From assembly GCF_029531845.1 (NCBI RefSeq), contig NZ_JAMBPV010000001.1:434001-498000 (forward strand): a DNA stretch of 64,000 nucleotides. The letters are read 5' to 3'. Shown in pieces: positions 16,596 through 25,738 of the stretch; position 1 is the stretch's first letter; each line of letters starts with the position of its first letter. The notes under the pieces were generated by a model that saw only the letters and a list, made by a program, of their open reading frames with translations, had not been told where the DNA came from and ran no database searches. This DNA is from Staphylococcus equorum (lineage in GTDB: Bacteria; Bacillota; Bacilli; Staphylococcales; Staphylococcaceae). The translations under genes were made by a program, and so were the position numbers.

Positions 16596-17436
16596 GCTCC
16601 TTTCCAGTGATTTTCAAGAAAACATCGTCAAGTGTTGGTAAATCAGATGAAATGTATTTTAAGTCATTTGCTTCGAGCATGTCTGTAATATATTGTGCGG
16701 ATTCGTTAGTCATGGGTAATGTTTTTTCTCGATTATTATTATGAATGACTTTAATTGTATGATTTGCATGATTAAAACGAAAGTTCTCTGGTGTATCAAG
16801 TTCTTTGAGTACACCTGACTCTATAAAAGCCACGCGATCGCATAATGCGTTTGCTTCTTCCATATTATGCGTTGTTAAAAATATCGTTGTTCCACGTTCA
16901 TTTAATGTTTTAAGACCTTTATGCACGTGTTGGATTGTCATAGGATCTAAAGATGCTGTTGGTTCATCTAAAAATAATAACTCAGGTTGGTGTATGATGG
17001 CTTTAGCAAGTAGCACACGTTGCTTCATGCCAGCAGACAAGTTTTTAAATAATGATTTTTTGTCCTGTGTTAAACCAACAAATTCTAAAGCTTCGGCAAC
17101 TTTTTGTAATGGAAGGTTGTTAAGTTTTGCGAATAATTTTAAGTTATCCCAAATGCTTTGGCGTTCATAAGCTGTACTGTGATCTGTAAGAATACCAATT
17201 TTTGACATAAAGTTGCTTGTACCTATTTCAGAACCATAGTGTCCAAGAACATTTAGACTGCCCTCAGACGGATCGTATGTTCCAGTTAACATTTTAATTG
17301 TTGTTGTCTTCCCAGAGCCACTAGGACCAAGAAAACCAAAAATCTCTCCTTTTTTTACAGTGAAATTCATATCTTTAATGGCCGTTTTGTTTTTAAATGC
17401 CTTTGTTACATGATTCATTTCAATTATATGTTCCAT
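16588..17436 (-). CDS. ABC transporter ATP-binding protein
   Basis: A 282-residue ATPase with all catalytic motifs: Walker A GPSGSGKTT near residue 37, signature LSAGMKQRV, Walker B LLFLDEPTASLD, and the H-loop TTHN. A roughly 60-residue C-terminal extension (after VAFIESG) is common in exporter ATPases paired with ABC-2 permeases. Its ribosome site is GGAGG. It follows the degenerate-ATPase/LytTR gene by 95 bp and overlaps the permease gene. Probable role is energising export of an unidentified substrate. Confidence 0.9.
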   Translation of the reverse strand: MEHIIEMNHVTKAFKNKTAIKDMNFTVKKGEIFGFLGPSGSGKTTTIKMLTGTYDPSEGSLNVLGHYGSEIGTSNFMSKIGILTDHSTAYERQSIWDNLKLFAKLNNLPLQKVAEALEFVGLTQDKKSLFKNLSAGMKQRVLLAKAIIHQPELLFLDEPTASLDPMTIQHVHKGLKTLNERGTTIFLTTHNMEEANALCDRVAFIESGVLKELDTPENFRFNHANHTIKVIHNNNREKTLPMTNESAQYITDMLEANDLKYISSDLPTLDDVFLKITGKELV

Positions 17437-17531
17437 TAAATTACCTCCTTTTGAAGTGACTTCAGCATAGCGTGTTCACGCGCATCTGACGTTCAAAAGA
17501 AGGTGAAGTGTAACGTATAAGTGTTGAATTG

Positions 17532-18464
17532 TTACTCATTAATATTGAAAAATCGTTCTATTTCTTTTGCTTTCTGCCTAGATAAAGGAATGAGCATTTC
17601 TTTAGTATTATTGAGTCGTATTGAATAGTTGTTTTTAGACCAAGAAATAATTTCGCTAACTTTTTGTAAGTTTACGATATAAGAACGATGACATCTATAA
17701 AAACCATAAGGAACAATAATCGTTTCAATAGCTTGTAAAGTCGTATCATGGGTATATTGTTCATTGCCTACATGTATAACAACTTTGCCATCTTGACCTT
17801 CTAAGTAATCAATGTCGATGGGATCTAAAAACAACGTTTTTTCATTGGTTTTAACTGTTAGACGCTTGATTTGTTGACGCTCTAATTGGTTGCTGTCGCT
17901 TATATCTTGCTGATGATTTGGTTCATATTGTGACGTTTCTATAGGTTTAAATGTTTTTTCAGTAAGGCGATAACAATTGTTGCTGATAAGTAATGCTTCT
18001 TCTGTGTGATTAGTTAGCGTAATAATTGAATTATATTTGCTGAGTTCATTTAGTAAGTTGAGTACGGTGTGTTTTGTTTCAATAGAGAGATTTTGTAAAG
18101 GTTCTTTAATAATAAATTTCGTTTCAGGTACAAGGAATAATTTTGCTAAATGTACGAGTTTAAGTTCGGAAGTTGTGAGCTTTTTAATTTTCTTATGATT
18201 GAAAGGGAATAACTTACATTCATAAAGTACTGTATCTAAAGATAATTTTGAATCGTACCACTTACACCAAAATTTAATGATTTCTCTTACTGATAGTCGT
18301 TCTGGTAGTGGAGCTTTAAGCGTGTAAGTCTTAAAACCGCTCGTATCTTGATTGAGTTCTATAATCGAATTTTGAAACTCATCTTCTGTGACAATAGTAG
18401 CTAAATCATTTTGAAGTTCAACTAATCTATTATCTTTTACAAATAATTCTATATGTTTAACCAT
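17532..18464 (-). CDS. LytTR DNA-binding regulator fused to a degenerate ABC ATPase-like domain
   Basis: A 310-residue two-part protein. Residues about 205-308 form a LytTR DNA-binding domain, with FYRCHRSYIVN and the preceding DIDYLEGQDGKVVIH. Residues 1-170 resemble the helical and C-terminal halves of an ABC ATPase: KKLTTSELKLVHLAKLFL aligns with the ABC signature, ETKFIIKEPLQNLS with Walker B (Lys replaces the magnesium-binding Asp), and TNHTEEA with the H-loop. There is no Walker A, so ATP hydrolysis is not expected. It heads an operon with a complete ABC exporter and probably autoregulates it, perhaps by sensing the exporter through the ATPase-like part. That last point is inference. 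Confidence 0.8.
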   Translation of the reverse strand: MVKHIELFVKDNRLVELQNDLATIVTEDEFQNSIIELNQDTSGFKTYTLKAPLPERLSVREIIKFWCKWYDSKLSLDTVLYECKLFPFNHKKIKKLTTSELKLVHLAKLFLVPETKFIIKEPLQNLSIETKHTVLNLLNELSKYNSIITLTNHTEEALLISNNCYRLTEKTFKPIETSQYEPNHQQDISDSNQLERQQIKRLTVKTNEKTLFLDPIDIDYLEGQDGKVVIHVGNEQYTHDTTLQAIETIIVPYGFYRCHRSYIVNLQKVSEIISWSKNNYSIRLNNTKEMLIPLSRQKAKEIERFFNINE

Positions 18465-18543
18465 AAATAATACTCCTATTGTGTATTTATAAAACAGTAT
18501 AACAAGCTATAATGATAATGTGTGATATTTTCATGGAATAAGA

Positions 18544-18574
18544 CCTATTTTATACAATAAATAGGTCTTATATT
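18544..18574. terminator. Hairpin between the XRE and LytTR genes
   Basis: TAAGACCTATTT pairs with AAATAGGTCTTA across a short AT loop. It lies after the leftward XRE gene (stop 18618) and before the LytTR promoter. It is AT-flanked and a plausible terminator. Confidence 0.65.
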
Positions 18575-18617
18575 TCCTTGGGAATATAAATTTACCAAAG
18601 AAGGCTTTAGTACTTAA

Positions 18618-18971
18618 TTACATGAATGATCCTACCATCCACCAAATTATTGCAGCAACAGGGAAGAACAGCCACCAGTAACCTGCTAAGAATTCCCAAC
18701 CATTCATAGAATGTTTCTCTTTATCATCTGAAACAGGTTGCTGATATGTCTCAATAATTGTATTTTTCAGCTGTTTGTCTCCTTTAATGAGTTCGTCTAA
18801 TGAAATGTCGAACAGATCACTCATTTTAATTAACATATCAATACTTGGATAGACTTTATTCAATTCCCATTTTGAAATACTTTGACGTGAAATATTAAGT
18901 ATTTCGGCTAAATCATCTTGAGACCAATTTTTTTGTTCTCTTTGTTCTTTAATCTTTGTCCCGATTTCCAT
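18618..18971 (-). CDS. XRE-family regulator with a C-terminal membrane segment
   Basis: A 117-residue protein with an XRE/Cro helix-turn-helix at residues about 3-60 (IGTKIKEQREQKNWSQDDLAEIL, cut at SRQSISKWELNKVYPS). A linker follows and then a Trp-rich hydrophobic segment, YWWLFFPVAAIIWWMVG, near the C terminus, which would tether the regulator to the membrane. This layout is common in Firmicutes and often accompanies exporters or peptide genes. The ATG at 18971 is chosen because AAGGA is ten nt upstream; a GTG three codons earlier lies almost on the ribosome site. It is upstream of the LytTR/ABC unit but separated by a terminator. Target genes are unknown. Confidence 0.82.
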   Translation of the reverse strand: MEIGTKIKEQREQKNWSQDDLAEILNISRQSISKWELNKVYPSIDMLIKMSDLFDISLDELIKGDKQLKNTIIETYQQPVSDDKEKHSMNGWEFLAGYWWLFFPVAAIIWWMVGSFM

Positions 18972-19188
18972 ACCAACCACATCCTTTATTTAAGGGTAAA
19001 ATATTACATGTTCAGTGTCACGAACCTAATGTTATTTTCAGCCGCAACAACAGGTTGCAATCGTGTTACTATCATCTTAATATGTTTTTTAAAAATGAAA
19101 TATGTAAAATATTGGCTTATATTAAAAGGAATTTATGAACCATCTCTTTAATGTAATAATACCCATTATTTTCTATTATAATAAAAAA

Positions 19189-19214
19189 CTGCCTAAGTTA
19201 TAACTTAGGCAGTG
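19189..19214 (-). terminator. Hairpin with T tract on the minus strand
   Basis: ACTGCCTAAGTT-AT-AACTTAGGCAGT is perfect and is followed on the minus strand by TTTTTTATTATAAT. It is one of several hairpins in the gene-free 18972-19504 stretch downstream of the catalase gene. Confidence 0.7.
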
Positions 19215-19228
19215 GCAAAATCTGCGGC

Positions 19229-19331
19229 TTTGTTGGCAGTTTTTGTGCACGCTTTCCGCGGGCACAGCCTCAGCCTTTAGTCTTCGGCTAGTGCTTTTTC
19301 CGCAGGAGTCGGCCCAAATCACTGCCATTTT
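19229..19331. repeat. Intergenic repeat copy 1 (left of the catalase gene)
   Basis: About 100 bp beginning TTTGTTGGCAGT and including TGTGCACGCTTTCC, GGGCACAG, TAGTCTTCGG, CCGCAGG and AAATCACTG. The same ordered blocks occur at 21652-21750. The element has no ORF. It resembles GC-richer intergenic repeats scattered in staphylococcal genomes; that likeness is from memory. Confidence 0.7.
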
Positions 19332-19417
19332 TTAACACCAAATAATATAATTTAACCATTCTCAGAAGTATTAAATAACGAACAATGGTTATTTAAAAGA
19401 TAATATATAAAAACAAA

Positions 19418-19483
19418 CCAAATGCTTTTATAGCAATTGGTTTATCTATGTTCTGAAACTTCCTAAGTTATTACTTAGGAAGC
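19418..19483 (-). terminator. Tandem hairpins downstream of the catalase gene
   Basis: Two stems follow the catalase stop on the minus strand: AACTTCCTAAGT/ACTTAGGAAG (about 19454-19481) and AAACCAAATGC/GCAATTGGTTT (about 19418-19444). The first is the likely terminator. Confidence 0.7.
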
Positions 19484-19504
19484 TAATAATTAATTATGAA
19501 ATTT

Positions 19505-21496
19505 TTATCTATCCCAATATCTTGCTCTATCAAAAGCTTGCACAATTGTATTAGGGTCATCCGAAATGAAAACACCAGCTGCTTCTAGGTTCAATTTGGC
19601 ATCTGCTAAATTTGTCGCAGCTGCTTGGTTAACGATTAATGGTTTATTGTGTTTATAAGTGAGTTCTGCAAACTCCTCGGCAGGCGGAAGCATGTCGCTA
19701 CCATCTGAAAGTACAATTAAACTATCAAATAAAGTTGGATGAGCAGTATCAAATGTTTCAGTAATACCATAGTCTTCTGAGATATCTTTAGGATGTTGTC
19801 CCACAAATGCATAGTTTAATTTATTTTCAGTGAATGTTTTAGCATAAGATTTTAGCGTATCAGCGCTAATTTCGCCGTTTACTGCGACAGCTACAGAATG
19901 TCCAGCTAACGGAATATCGAATTTTTCCATTGTTAGTTTGCTATCTTTTGCGTCTGATTGAACTTCTTCGTTTTCTGCAGGCACTTCCACGCCTACATTT
20001 TTAGCTATACGTTCGGCTAATGTACGGTCGACCTTGTTTAATTGGTTAACAGCATTTTGTTTAACCATGACCGATTTACACATACCAATTTCAAATGAAA
20101 AGCCATCTACTGTATGATCGAATTCGGGTTGCGTGAGGCTGTTTAAATAAAGCTTGGCTTGGCTATAATAATCTTTGAAACTTTCACTGCGTTTTTGAAT
20201 TTTACGGCCTTCAACTTTTTCTTGGTAGTGCTCATAACCACCTTCTTCTTTCGGTGTAGTATGAGGGTCATTATGATTCAGCGCATTTTTATGATACGCA
20301 ACTTGTCCTTTGTTTACATTTGTTTGATGCATGCCGTCTCTTTGGTTGTTGTGTACTTCATTTACAGGGCGGTTAATTGGAATTTGATTGAAGTTTGGAC
20401 CGCCCAATCTTGTGATTTGTGTATCTGTATAGGAGAATAAACGTCCTTGTAATAATGGATCATTAGAAAAGTCGATGCCTGGCACAATATGTCCTGGATG
20501 GAATGCGGCTTGTTCTGTTTCATCAAACACATTCGTAACATTTTGGTTTAACGTCATTTTACCAACTCTTTGTACTGGAACTTCATCTTCAGGCCAAATC
20601 TTCGTAGGGTCTAAAATATCAAAATCAAAGTCAAACTCTTGTTCTGGACGAATAATTTGTAGGCCTAATTCCCATTCAGGATAATCGCCTTTTTCGATAG
20701 CTTCATAAAGGTCTTTACGATGGAAATCGACGTCTTTACCATGTAGCATTTGTGCTTCATCCCATACGAGAGACTCTAATCCTTGTAATGGTTTCCAATG
20801 GAATTTAACAAAGTAAGATTGTCTTTCGCTATTAACCAGGCGGAATGTGTGAATACCAAAACCTTCAATTTGTCTGAAGCTTTTTGGTATGCCGCGATCG
20901 CTCAGAGCCCATACTGTTGTGTGTGTTGATTCAGGATTTTGGGCAAAGAAATCATAAAAGGTATCATGTGCGGTACCACCTTGAGGCATTTCATTATGTG
21001 GTTCCGGTTTTACTGCGTGAATTAAATCTGGGAACTTGATTGCATCTTGTATGAAAAATACTGGTATATCGTTACCTACTAGGTCAAAAATACCTTCATC
21101 TGTATAAAATTTTGTCGCAAAGCCACGGACATCTCTTACTGTATCAGGAGAACCTTTAGAACCTTGGACTGTGGAAAATCTAACAAATACTGGCGTTGTT
21201 TTCTCGGGGTGAGTTAAAAAGTCGGCTGAAGTATATTTCGATAAATCTTCATAAACTTGAAATTCGCCATGTGCACCAAAGCCACGGGCATGGACAACAC
21301 GTTCTGGAATGCGTTCATGATCGAAATGCATGATTTTTTCTCTGAAATGGAAATCTTCTAATAAGCTAGGACCACGTTCACCAACAGTTAGCGTGTTTTC
21401 ATCTTCACTTACTTTGACACCATTATTAGTCGTCATTGCTTTATCGTCATTGTTTTTTTCTACTTCATTTAATTGATCTTTCTTTTTGTTGCTCAT
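19505..21496 (-). CDS. katE: Large-subunit (clade 2) monofunctional catalase
   Basis: At 663 residues it is much longer than the approximately 505-residue KatA of staphylococci and fits the large-subunit class (KatE/HPII-like). Catalytic His69 (VVHARG), Asn142 (DLVGNDIPVFF) and the haem-ligating Tyr356 (GRLFSYTDTQ) are all present. After a linker around residues 500-520 comes a flavodoxin/DJ-1-like domain (KFDIPLAGHSVAVAVNGE onward) that marks this clade. Enzymes of this type decompose H2O2 and are very stable. It is a single gene, flanked by two copies of an intergenic repeat. No convincing PerR box was found upstream; GGGGGTAT before the ATG is the ribosome site. Confidence 0.9.
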   Translation of the reverse strand: MSNKKKDQLNEVEKNNDDKAMTTNNGVKVSEDENTLTVGERGPSLLEDFHFREKIMHFDHERIPERVVHARGFGAHGEFQVYEDLSKYTSADFLTHPEKTTPVFVRFSTVQGSKGSPDTVRDVRGFATKFYTDEGIFDLVGNDIPVFFIQDAIKFPDLIHAVKPEPHNEMPQGGTAHDTFYDFFAQNPESTHTTVWALSDRGIPKSFRQIEGFGIHTFRLVNSERQSYFVKFHWKPLQGLESLVWDEAQMLHGKDVDFHRKDLYEAIEKGDYPEWELGLQIIRPEQEFDFDFDILDPTKIWPEDEVPVQRVGKMTLNQNVTNVFDETEQAAFHPGHIVPGIDFSNDPLLQGRLFSYTDTQITRLGGPNFNQIPINRPVNEVHNNQRDGMHQTNVNKGQVAYHKNALNHNDPHTTPKEEGGYEHYQEKVEGRKIQKRSESFKDYYSQAKLYLNSLTQPEFDHTVDGFSFEIGMCKSVMVKQNAVNQLNKVDRTLAERIAKNVGVEVPAENEEVQSDAKDSKLTMEKFDIPLAGHSVAVAVNGEISADTLKSYAKTFTENKLNYAFVGQHPKDISEDYGITETFDTAHPTLFDSLIVLSDGSDMLPPAEEFAELTYKHNKPLIVNQAAATNLADAKLNLEAAGVFISDDPNTIVQAFDRARYWDR

Positions 21497-21651
21497 TAAA
21501 ATACCCCCTATTTTTACGTATATTTAGTGTTTTCCACGTTACGGTAAAGAGAAACATATCTATTGGTTAAATAAATTATTTTAAATGATTTTTAAATTAT
21601 CTTATGCATTGCGAGAGGATTGTAAGTGATAGATTATCAACAAGTCACTGA

Positions 21652-21750
21652 TTTTGTTGGTAGTTTTTTGTGCACGCTTTCCACGGGCACAGGCTTAGCC
21701 TGTAGTCTTCGGTTAGTGATTTTCCCGCAGGGGTCGACTCAAATCACTGA
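21652..21750. repeat. Intergenic repeat copy 2 (right of the catalase gene)
   Basis: Imperfect direct copy of the element at 19229-19331, sharing TTTGTTGG, TGTGCACGCTTTCC, CGGGCACAG, TAGTCTTCGG, CCGCAGG and AAATCACTG in the same order. It lies in the 21497-21857 gap, which otherwise has only the catalase promoter and a terminator hairpin. Confidence 0.7.
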
Positions 21751-21777
21751 AAAATTTTAAGGAAAAAACTATAAAAA

Positions 21778-21814
21778 AACAAACCAAATACTTTTATCAC
21801 TTGGTTTGTCTATG
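21778..21814 (-). terminator. Terminator of the hydratase gene
   Basis: AAACAAACCAAAT and the later ACTTGGTTTGT pair around CTTTTATC. It lies 45 bp beyond the leftward gene ending at 21858 and resembles the hairpin beside repeat copy 1. Confidence 0.6.
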
Positions 21815-21857
21815 GTTTATAGCACAGAAATAATCTGTGCCGTGAGTGAAAGAGGGG

Positions 21858-22637
21858 CTAGTCTACAAATGTGACATCTACTTGTCCAACATTGCTATAT
21901 TCTGCTTTATAAGACCCTATTTCTACAGGGACAGGTGATATGAAAGTACCTGAAGAAATGATTTGACCTTTGTGTAATTTTTTATCATGTGTTGCGAGTT
22001 TTTGTGCAAGCCATTTAACGGACTCAACTGGATTACCGAGCACTTCGGTAGAGTCGCCTTCATGTTCTACTGTCCCGTTATACGATAGTTTCATATGGAT
22101 ATTTGCAAAATCTTCATATAATAAGGGTTCAATTGTTTCACCAACGACAATTAATCCTGTCGCAGTATTGTCTGATAATAAATCAGCTAAAGTAAAATTA
22201 GGGAACCAATTTTTGTAGCGTGCATCGGGTATTTCAATACCTGGCGCAACATTAACGCTAGATAGGATTTCTTCATTTGTTGGATTAGGAGATAAATCTT
22301 CCGTTAGGATAAACATAATTTCCGGTTCAATTAAGGGTGAAAATAAACTTGAAAGGGAGATGGACCCATTACTTTCTACAATTTTAGAAGAAAGTATTGT
22401 GCCGTAAGCTGGCTCGTTTGTATTAGCGATACTTTGTGTTGCTGCACTTGTCATACTTACTTTATAGCCGGCTATATTAGATTTATCAACGTCTTGGAGT
22501 TTATCGATAAGTAAATCTTGTGTTTGATATGCTTCTCGTTCACTGATAGTGTGTGTTTTACTAATAAAGTCTATGGGTTCGTGCTGTTTAAAGGCTTCAA
22601 ACAATGCGTCTACAACAATTGTATTGGCTTGTGTCAT
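21858..22637 (-). CDS. 2-keto-4-pentenoate hydratase/fumarylacetoacetate hydrolase-family protein
   Basis: A 259-residue protein of the MhpD/HpaH hydratase type. GYKVSMTS, LIEPEIMFILTEDL (metal-binding Glu residues), APGIEIPDARY and SGTFISPVPV follow the family order. These enzymes hydrate 2-hydroxypenta-2,4-dienoates or decarboxylate oxalocrotonate in meta-cleavage pathways using Mg2+. No other aromatic-degradation gene is nearby, so the physiological substrate is uncertain. The gene stands alone, divergent from the nitroreductase gene. Confidence 0.78.
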   Translation of the reverse strand: MTQANTIVVDALFEAFKQHEPIDFISKTHTISEREAYQTQDLLIDKLQDVDKSNIAGYKVSMTSAATQSIANTNEPAYGTILSSKIVESNGSISLSSLFSPLIEPEIMFILTEDLSPNPTNEEILSSVNVAPGIEIPDARYKNWFPNFTLADLLSDNTATGLIVVGETIEPLLYEDFANIHMKLSYNGTVEHEGDSTEVLGNPVESVKWLAQKLATHDKKLHKGQIISSGTFISPVPVEIGSYKAEYSNVGQVDVTFVD

Positions 22638-22803
22638 GAAATATTAGCACTCCTTTTTCAGAATATTGTTACTATTATACTAACCATAAACTTAATTACT
22701 TTCAAATCTTTTAAGAAAGGTAGAAAATGGGTAAACATAATATAAGCAATCAAAATATGCTTTTGGTAAGCTATGGATATACTACACAAAGAGGAGCGAT
22801 AGC

Positions 22804-23559
22804 ATGTCTGATCACGTGTACAACTTATTGAAAAAACACCATTCAGTCAGAAAGTTTAAGAAAGAGCCTATTTCAGAAGAGCATATTAAACAACTTGTTG
22901 AGGCAGGGCAAAGTGCTTCAACTTCTAGTTATTTACAGACCTATTCCATTATAGGTATAGAAGATCGTGAGATAAAAGAAGATTTAAAAGAAGTATCTGG
23001 ACAGCCTTATGTTGTAGAAAATGGCTATTTATTTGTTTTTGTAATGGACTATTATAGACATTCAATAGTAAATGAAGATTCAAAACATCACATGGAGACA
23101 TCATTTGAATCTGCGGAAGGCCTGCTCGTTGGTACGATAGATGCAACGTTAGTAGCACAAAATATCGCTGCTACAGCAGAAGATATGGGTTATGGAATCG
23201 TTTATCTAGGCTCGTTAAGAAATGATGTCGAGCGAGTCAAAGAGGTGTTAGACCTACCTGAACATACTTTCCCACTATTCGGTATGGCACTTGGTATTCC
23301 TGAAGATGAAGAAGATGGCAGCCCAAAACCACGTTTGCCATTTGAGCATGTTTTTCATCGTGATAGATATAATAGCGATAAGGACGAGCAAAAAGAAGCG
23401 TTACAAACATATGATCAAACCGTAAGTGATTATTATAAATCACGCACGAACGGGGAACGTACTGAAACATGGTCTAATCAAATCGCGAATTTTATGAGTG
23501 CAAAACAAAGGTTGGACATGTTAGATCAATTGAACAGATCAGGCTTTATAAGAAAATAA
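22804..23559 (+). CDS. nfsA: NADPH-dependent flavin nitroreductase (NfsA/NtrA-like)
   Basis: A 251-residue nitroreductase of the NfsA/Frp group. HHSVRKFKKEPISEEHIKQLVEAGQSAST at the start (basic FMN-phosphate contacts) and AEDMGYGIVYLGSLRND in the middle are diagnostic. A long C-terminal excursion (PRLPFEHVFHRDRYN onward) is usual for this group. It reduces nitroaromatics, flavins or quinones using NADPH, and the S. aureus counterpart NtrA affects nitrofurantoin and nitrosoglutathione handling. The ribosome site GAGGAG is 7 nt from the ATG. Confidence 0.87.
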   Translation: MSDHVYNLLKKHHSVRKFKKEPISEEHIKQLVEAGQSASTSSYLQTYSIIGIEDREIKEDLKEVSGQPYVVENGYLFVFVMDYYRHSIVNEDSKHHMETSFESAEGLLVGTIDATLVAQNIAATAEDMGYGIVYLGSLRNDVERVKEVLDLPEHTFPLFGMALGIPEDEEDGSPKPRLPFEHVFHRDRYNSDKDEQKEALQTYDQTVSDYYKSRTNGERTETWSNQIANFMSAKQRLDMLDQLNRSGFIRK

Positions 23560-23628
23560 TATAATAACAAGATAACTAAAGTGTTTCATTTTCATAAACT
23601 CATTACATTGTGAAAGGGGTTGGTTAAG

Positions 23629-24210
23629 TTGAGCATGTTTAATAGATTTTTTAGAAAAAAAATGCATGAGACTGATGAACGTGACATAAATAATCAATAT
23701 ATTTATTCAGCAGAGAACAAACTAACCCCGGAGGAAGCACAAAAGTATTGGGCGAAAATGGCACAAAAAGTTCTAGTTACAGCAATCAATTCAGTAGATC
23801 ATACAGCTGAACGCATATTTATTTTAATCACCTTTGATGAGAAAGATTCAACAATCGATTTATTTTTTCAAATGGATGGTCAACTCAGAATGTGGAATGA
23901 CTTGAATAATGAAACCCATAAGAAGGTTATTTTAGGTAGCATCGTTTCACAAGCGCCAAATTTAGTGAAACAAGTGAATTGTTTATACGATAGCGTAGAT
24001 AAGGCTAGATTAGCATATGCTCAAATTCAATATGAATTTGAGAGTAAGGCTTGGTATTTACATGATATCACGCAAGAAAGCGTTGAGGCGTATTTGGAAA
24101 AAGACCCAGCTTTTTTAAAATGGTTTGATGATGTATCGAAAGAAATTGATGCGATTCCGCTAGACGGTAAAGAAAGAATCACTTGGGGGCCATTCAAACC
24201 AGAATACTAA
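23629..24210 (+). CDS. Unknown soluble protein, possibly DUF600/YezG-like
   Basis: A roughly 193-residue protein that I do not firmly recognise. Its N terminus is basic (FNRFFRKK). The body has beta-rich segments such as AERIFILITFDEKDSTIDLFF and ends in ITWGPFKPEY. Aspects recall the DUF600/YezG antitoxin or immunity fold (long beta strands, late Trp), but the match is weak and no toxin is next to it. The start is uncertain: AAAGGGG is 9 nt before a TTG at 23629, while the first ATG is at 23635. Codon use is like its neighbours. Confidence 0.6.
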   Translation: MSMFNRFFRKKMHETDERDINNQYIYSAENKLTPEEAQKYWAKMAQKVLVTAINSVDHTAERIFILITFDEKDSTIDLFFQMDGQLRMWNDLNNETHKKVILGSIVSQAPNLVKQVNCLYDSVDKARLAYAQIQYEFESKAWYLHDITQESVEAYLEKDPAFLKWFDDVSKEIDAIPLDGKERITWGPFKPEY

Positions 24211-24217
24211 ATAAAAT

Positions 24218-24267
24218 AAAAACCTTCCTAAACAATGTGAAACGACACGGTTTGGGAAGGTTTTTAT
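24218..24267. terminator. Bidirectional terminator
   Basis: AAAAACCTTCC and GGAAGGTTTTT, with AAAC/GTTT extending the stem, lie between the convergent unknown gene and tcyP. Confidence 0.82.
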
Positions 24268-24323
24268 ATTTTTGATTTTAATCATAGTTTGAATAATTAA
24301 TGATGGTACTGGTTAAAGGCTGA

Positions 24324-25703
24324 TTAGCCGGTAATTTCGCCATATTCTTCTGAGTTATATGCGTCTTTATCTAAGTTGTCTGTCAGTTTAGCTGTACCTG
24401 TACCTGCAAGTAAAGAGTCATTAACGTTCAATGCAGTACGGCCCATATCTATTAATGGTTCTACAGAAATTAACACACCAGCAAGGGCTACGGGTAAATT
24501 CAGTGTAGATAATACGATGATTGAGGCAAACGTTGCGCCGCCACCAACACCAGCTACACCAAATGAACTAATAATGACAACACCGATAACTGCCAATATA
24601 AATTGTAAGTTAACTTCAACACCGGCAGCGGGTGCTACCATGATCGCTAACATAGCTGGATAAATACCCGCACAACCATTCTGACCGATGGATAAACCAA
24701 ATGAGGCAGAGAAGTTAGCGATGCCATCTGGCACACCTAAACGATTTTTTTGAGTTTGTACATTAAGTGGTAATGAGCCTGCACTAGAACGAGATGTAAA
24801 GGCAAATAGTAATACTTCACCCGTTTTCTTAACGAAAGTAATAGGGTTTAAGCCTAAGCCGGTAACAATAATTAAGTGAATGATATACATTACGATAAGC
24901 GCTGCATAAGATGCGAGCACAAATTTACCTAATGTCCATATTGCACCGAAGTCACTTGTAGCAATAGTTGATGTCATAATTGCTAAAATACCATAAGGTG
25001 TTAAGCGTAACACGAACGTTACGATAGCCATTACTAAGTTATATAATGCATCGATACCACGTTTTAAGATATGCCCACTTTCAGGTTGTTTACGCATTAC
25101 ACGTAAGAATGCAAAACCAATAAATGCAGCAAATATAACGACTGCAATAGTAGAAGTTGTACGTTGACCTGTAAAATCTAAGAATGGATTACTTGGTAGT
25201 AATTCTAAGATTTGCTGTGGCAATGTATTGGCAGCCATGCCTTTAGCCTGACTTGCGAGTTCATTACCTCTTGAACTTTCAGCATTTCCTAAGTCGATAG
25301 ATGAAGCATCTAAGCCAAAAACAAGGGCAGATACAATACCAACAATAGCTGCGATAGCCACTGTGCCGATTAAGAATATGAAAATATAAATGCCAATTTT
25401 AGCAAATTTTTCTCCAATTTGAATTTTAGTGAAAGCTGAAACGATTGAAATAAAGATTAAAGGCATTACTATCATTTGTAATAATGCGATATAGCCATCT
25501 CCGACAATACTAAACCAGTCTGTTGTTTGTTTAGTAATCGTAGAATCCACACCATAAATTAGATGAATGAAAATACCATAAATGATACCTACGCCTAAAG
25601 CACTGAAAACACGTTTTGGAAATGATACGTGTCTTTTAGCCATTACATATAATCCGATGAGGAAGGCCACAAAAATGATAATGTTAAGGATTGTTAATAA
25701 CAT
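24324..25703 (-). CDS. tcyP: L-cystine symporter TcyP
   Basis: A 459-residue member of the dicarboxylate/amino acid:cation symporter family with about nine membrane helices. The features SRSSAGSLPLNVQ (serine-rich hairpin), FSASFGLSIGQNGCAGIYPAM and GVAGVGGGATFASIIVLS are those of the TcyP/YdjN cystine branch. It imports cystine for sulfur and redox needs. It is a single gene. A GGAATT-containing sequence in the promoter region could be a CymR site but does not match closely (see the separate entry). Confidence 0.88.
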   Translation of the reverse strand: MLLTILNIIIFVAFLIGLYVMAKRHVSFPKRVFSALGVGIIYGIFIHLIYGVDSTITKQTTDWFSIVGDGYIALLQMIVMPLIFISIVSAFTKIQIGEKFAKIGIYIFIFLIGTVAIAAIVGIVSALVFGLDASSIDLGNAESSRGNELASQAKGMAANTLPQQILELLPSNPFLDFTGQRTTSTIAVVIFAAFIGFAFLRVMRKQPESGHILKRGIDALYNLVMAIVTFVLRLTPYGILAIMTSTIATSDFGAIWTLGKFVLASYAALIVMYIIHLIIVTGLGLNPITFVKKTGEVLLFAFTSRSSAGSLPLNVQTQKNRLGVPDGIANFSASFGLSIGQNGCAGIYPAMLAIMVAPAAGVEVNLQFILAVIGVVIISSFGVAGVGGGATFASIIVLSTLNLPVALAGVLISVEPLIDMGRTALNVNDSLLAGTGTAKLTDNLDKDAYNSEEYGEITG

Positions 25704-25738
25704 AAAGAAGGACCTACACTTTCTTAATTTAATTTTTT

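Noticed and set aside
19229-21750. Flanking repeats read as ends of a composite transposon
   Set aside because: The repeats have no transposase, no terminal inverted repeats and no target duplication that I can see. Only a repeat call is supported.
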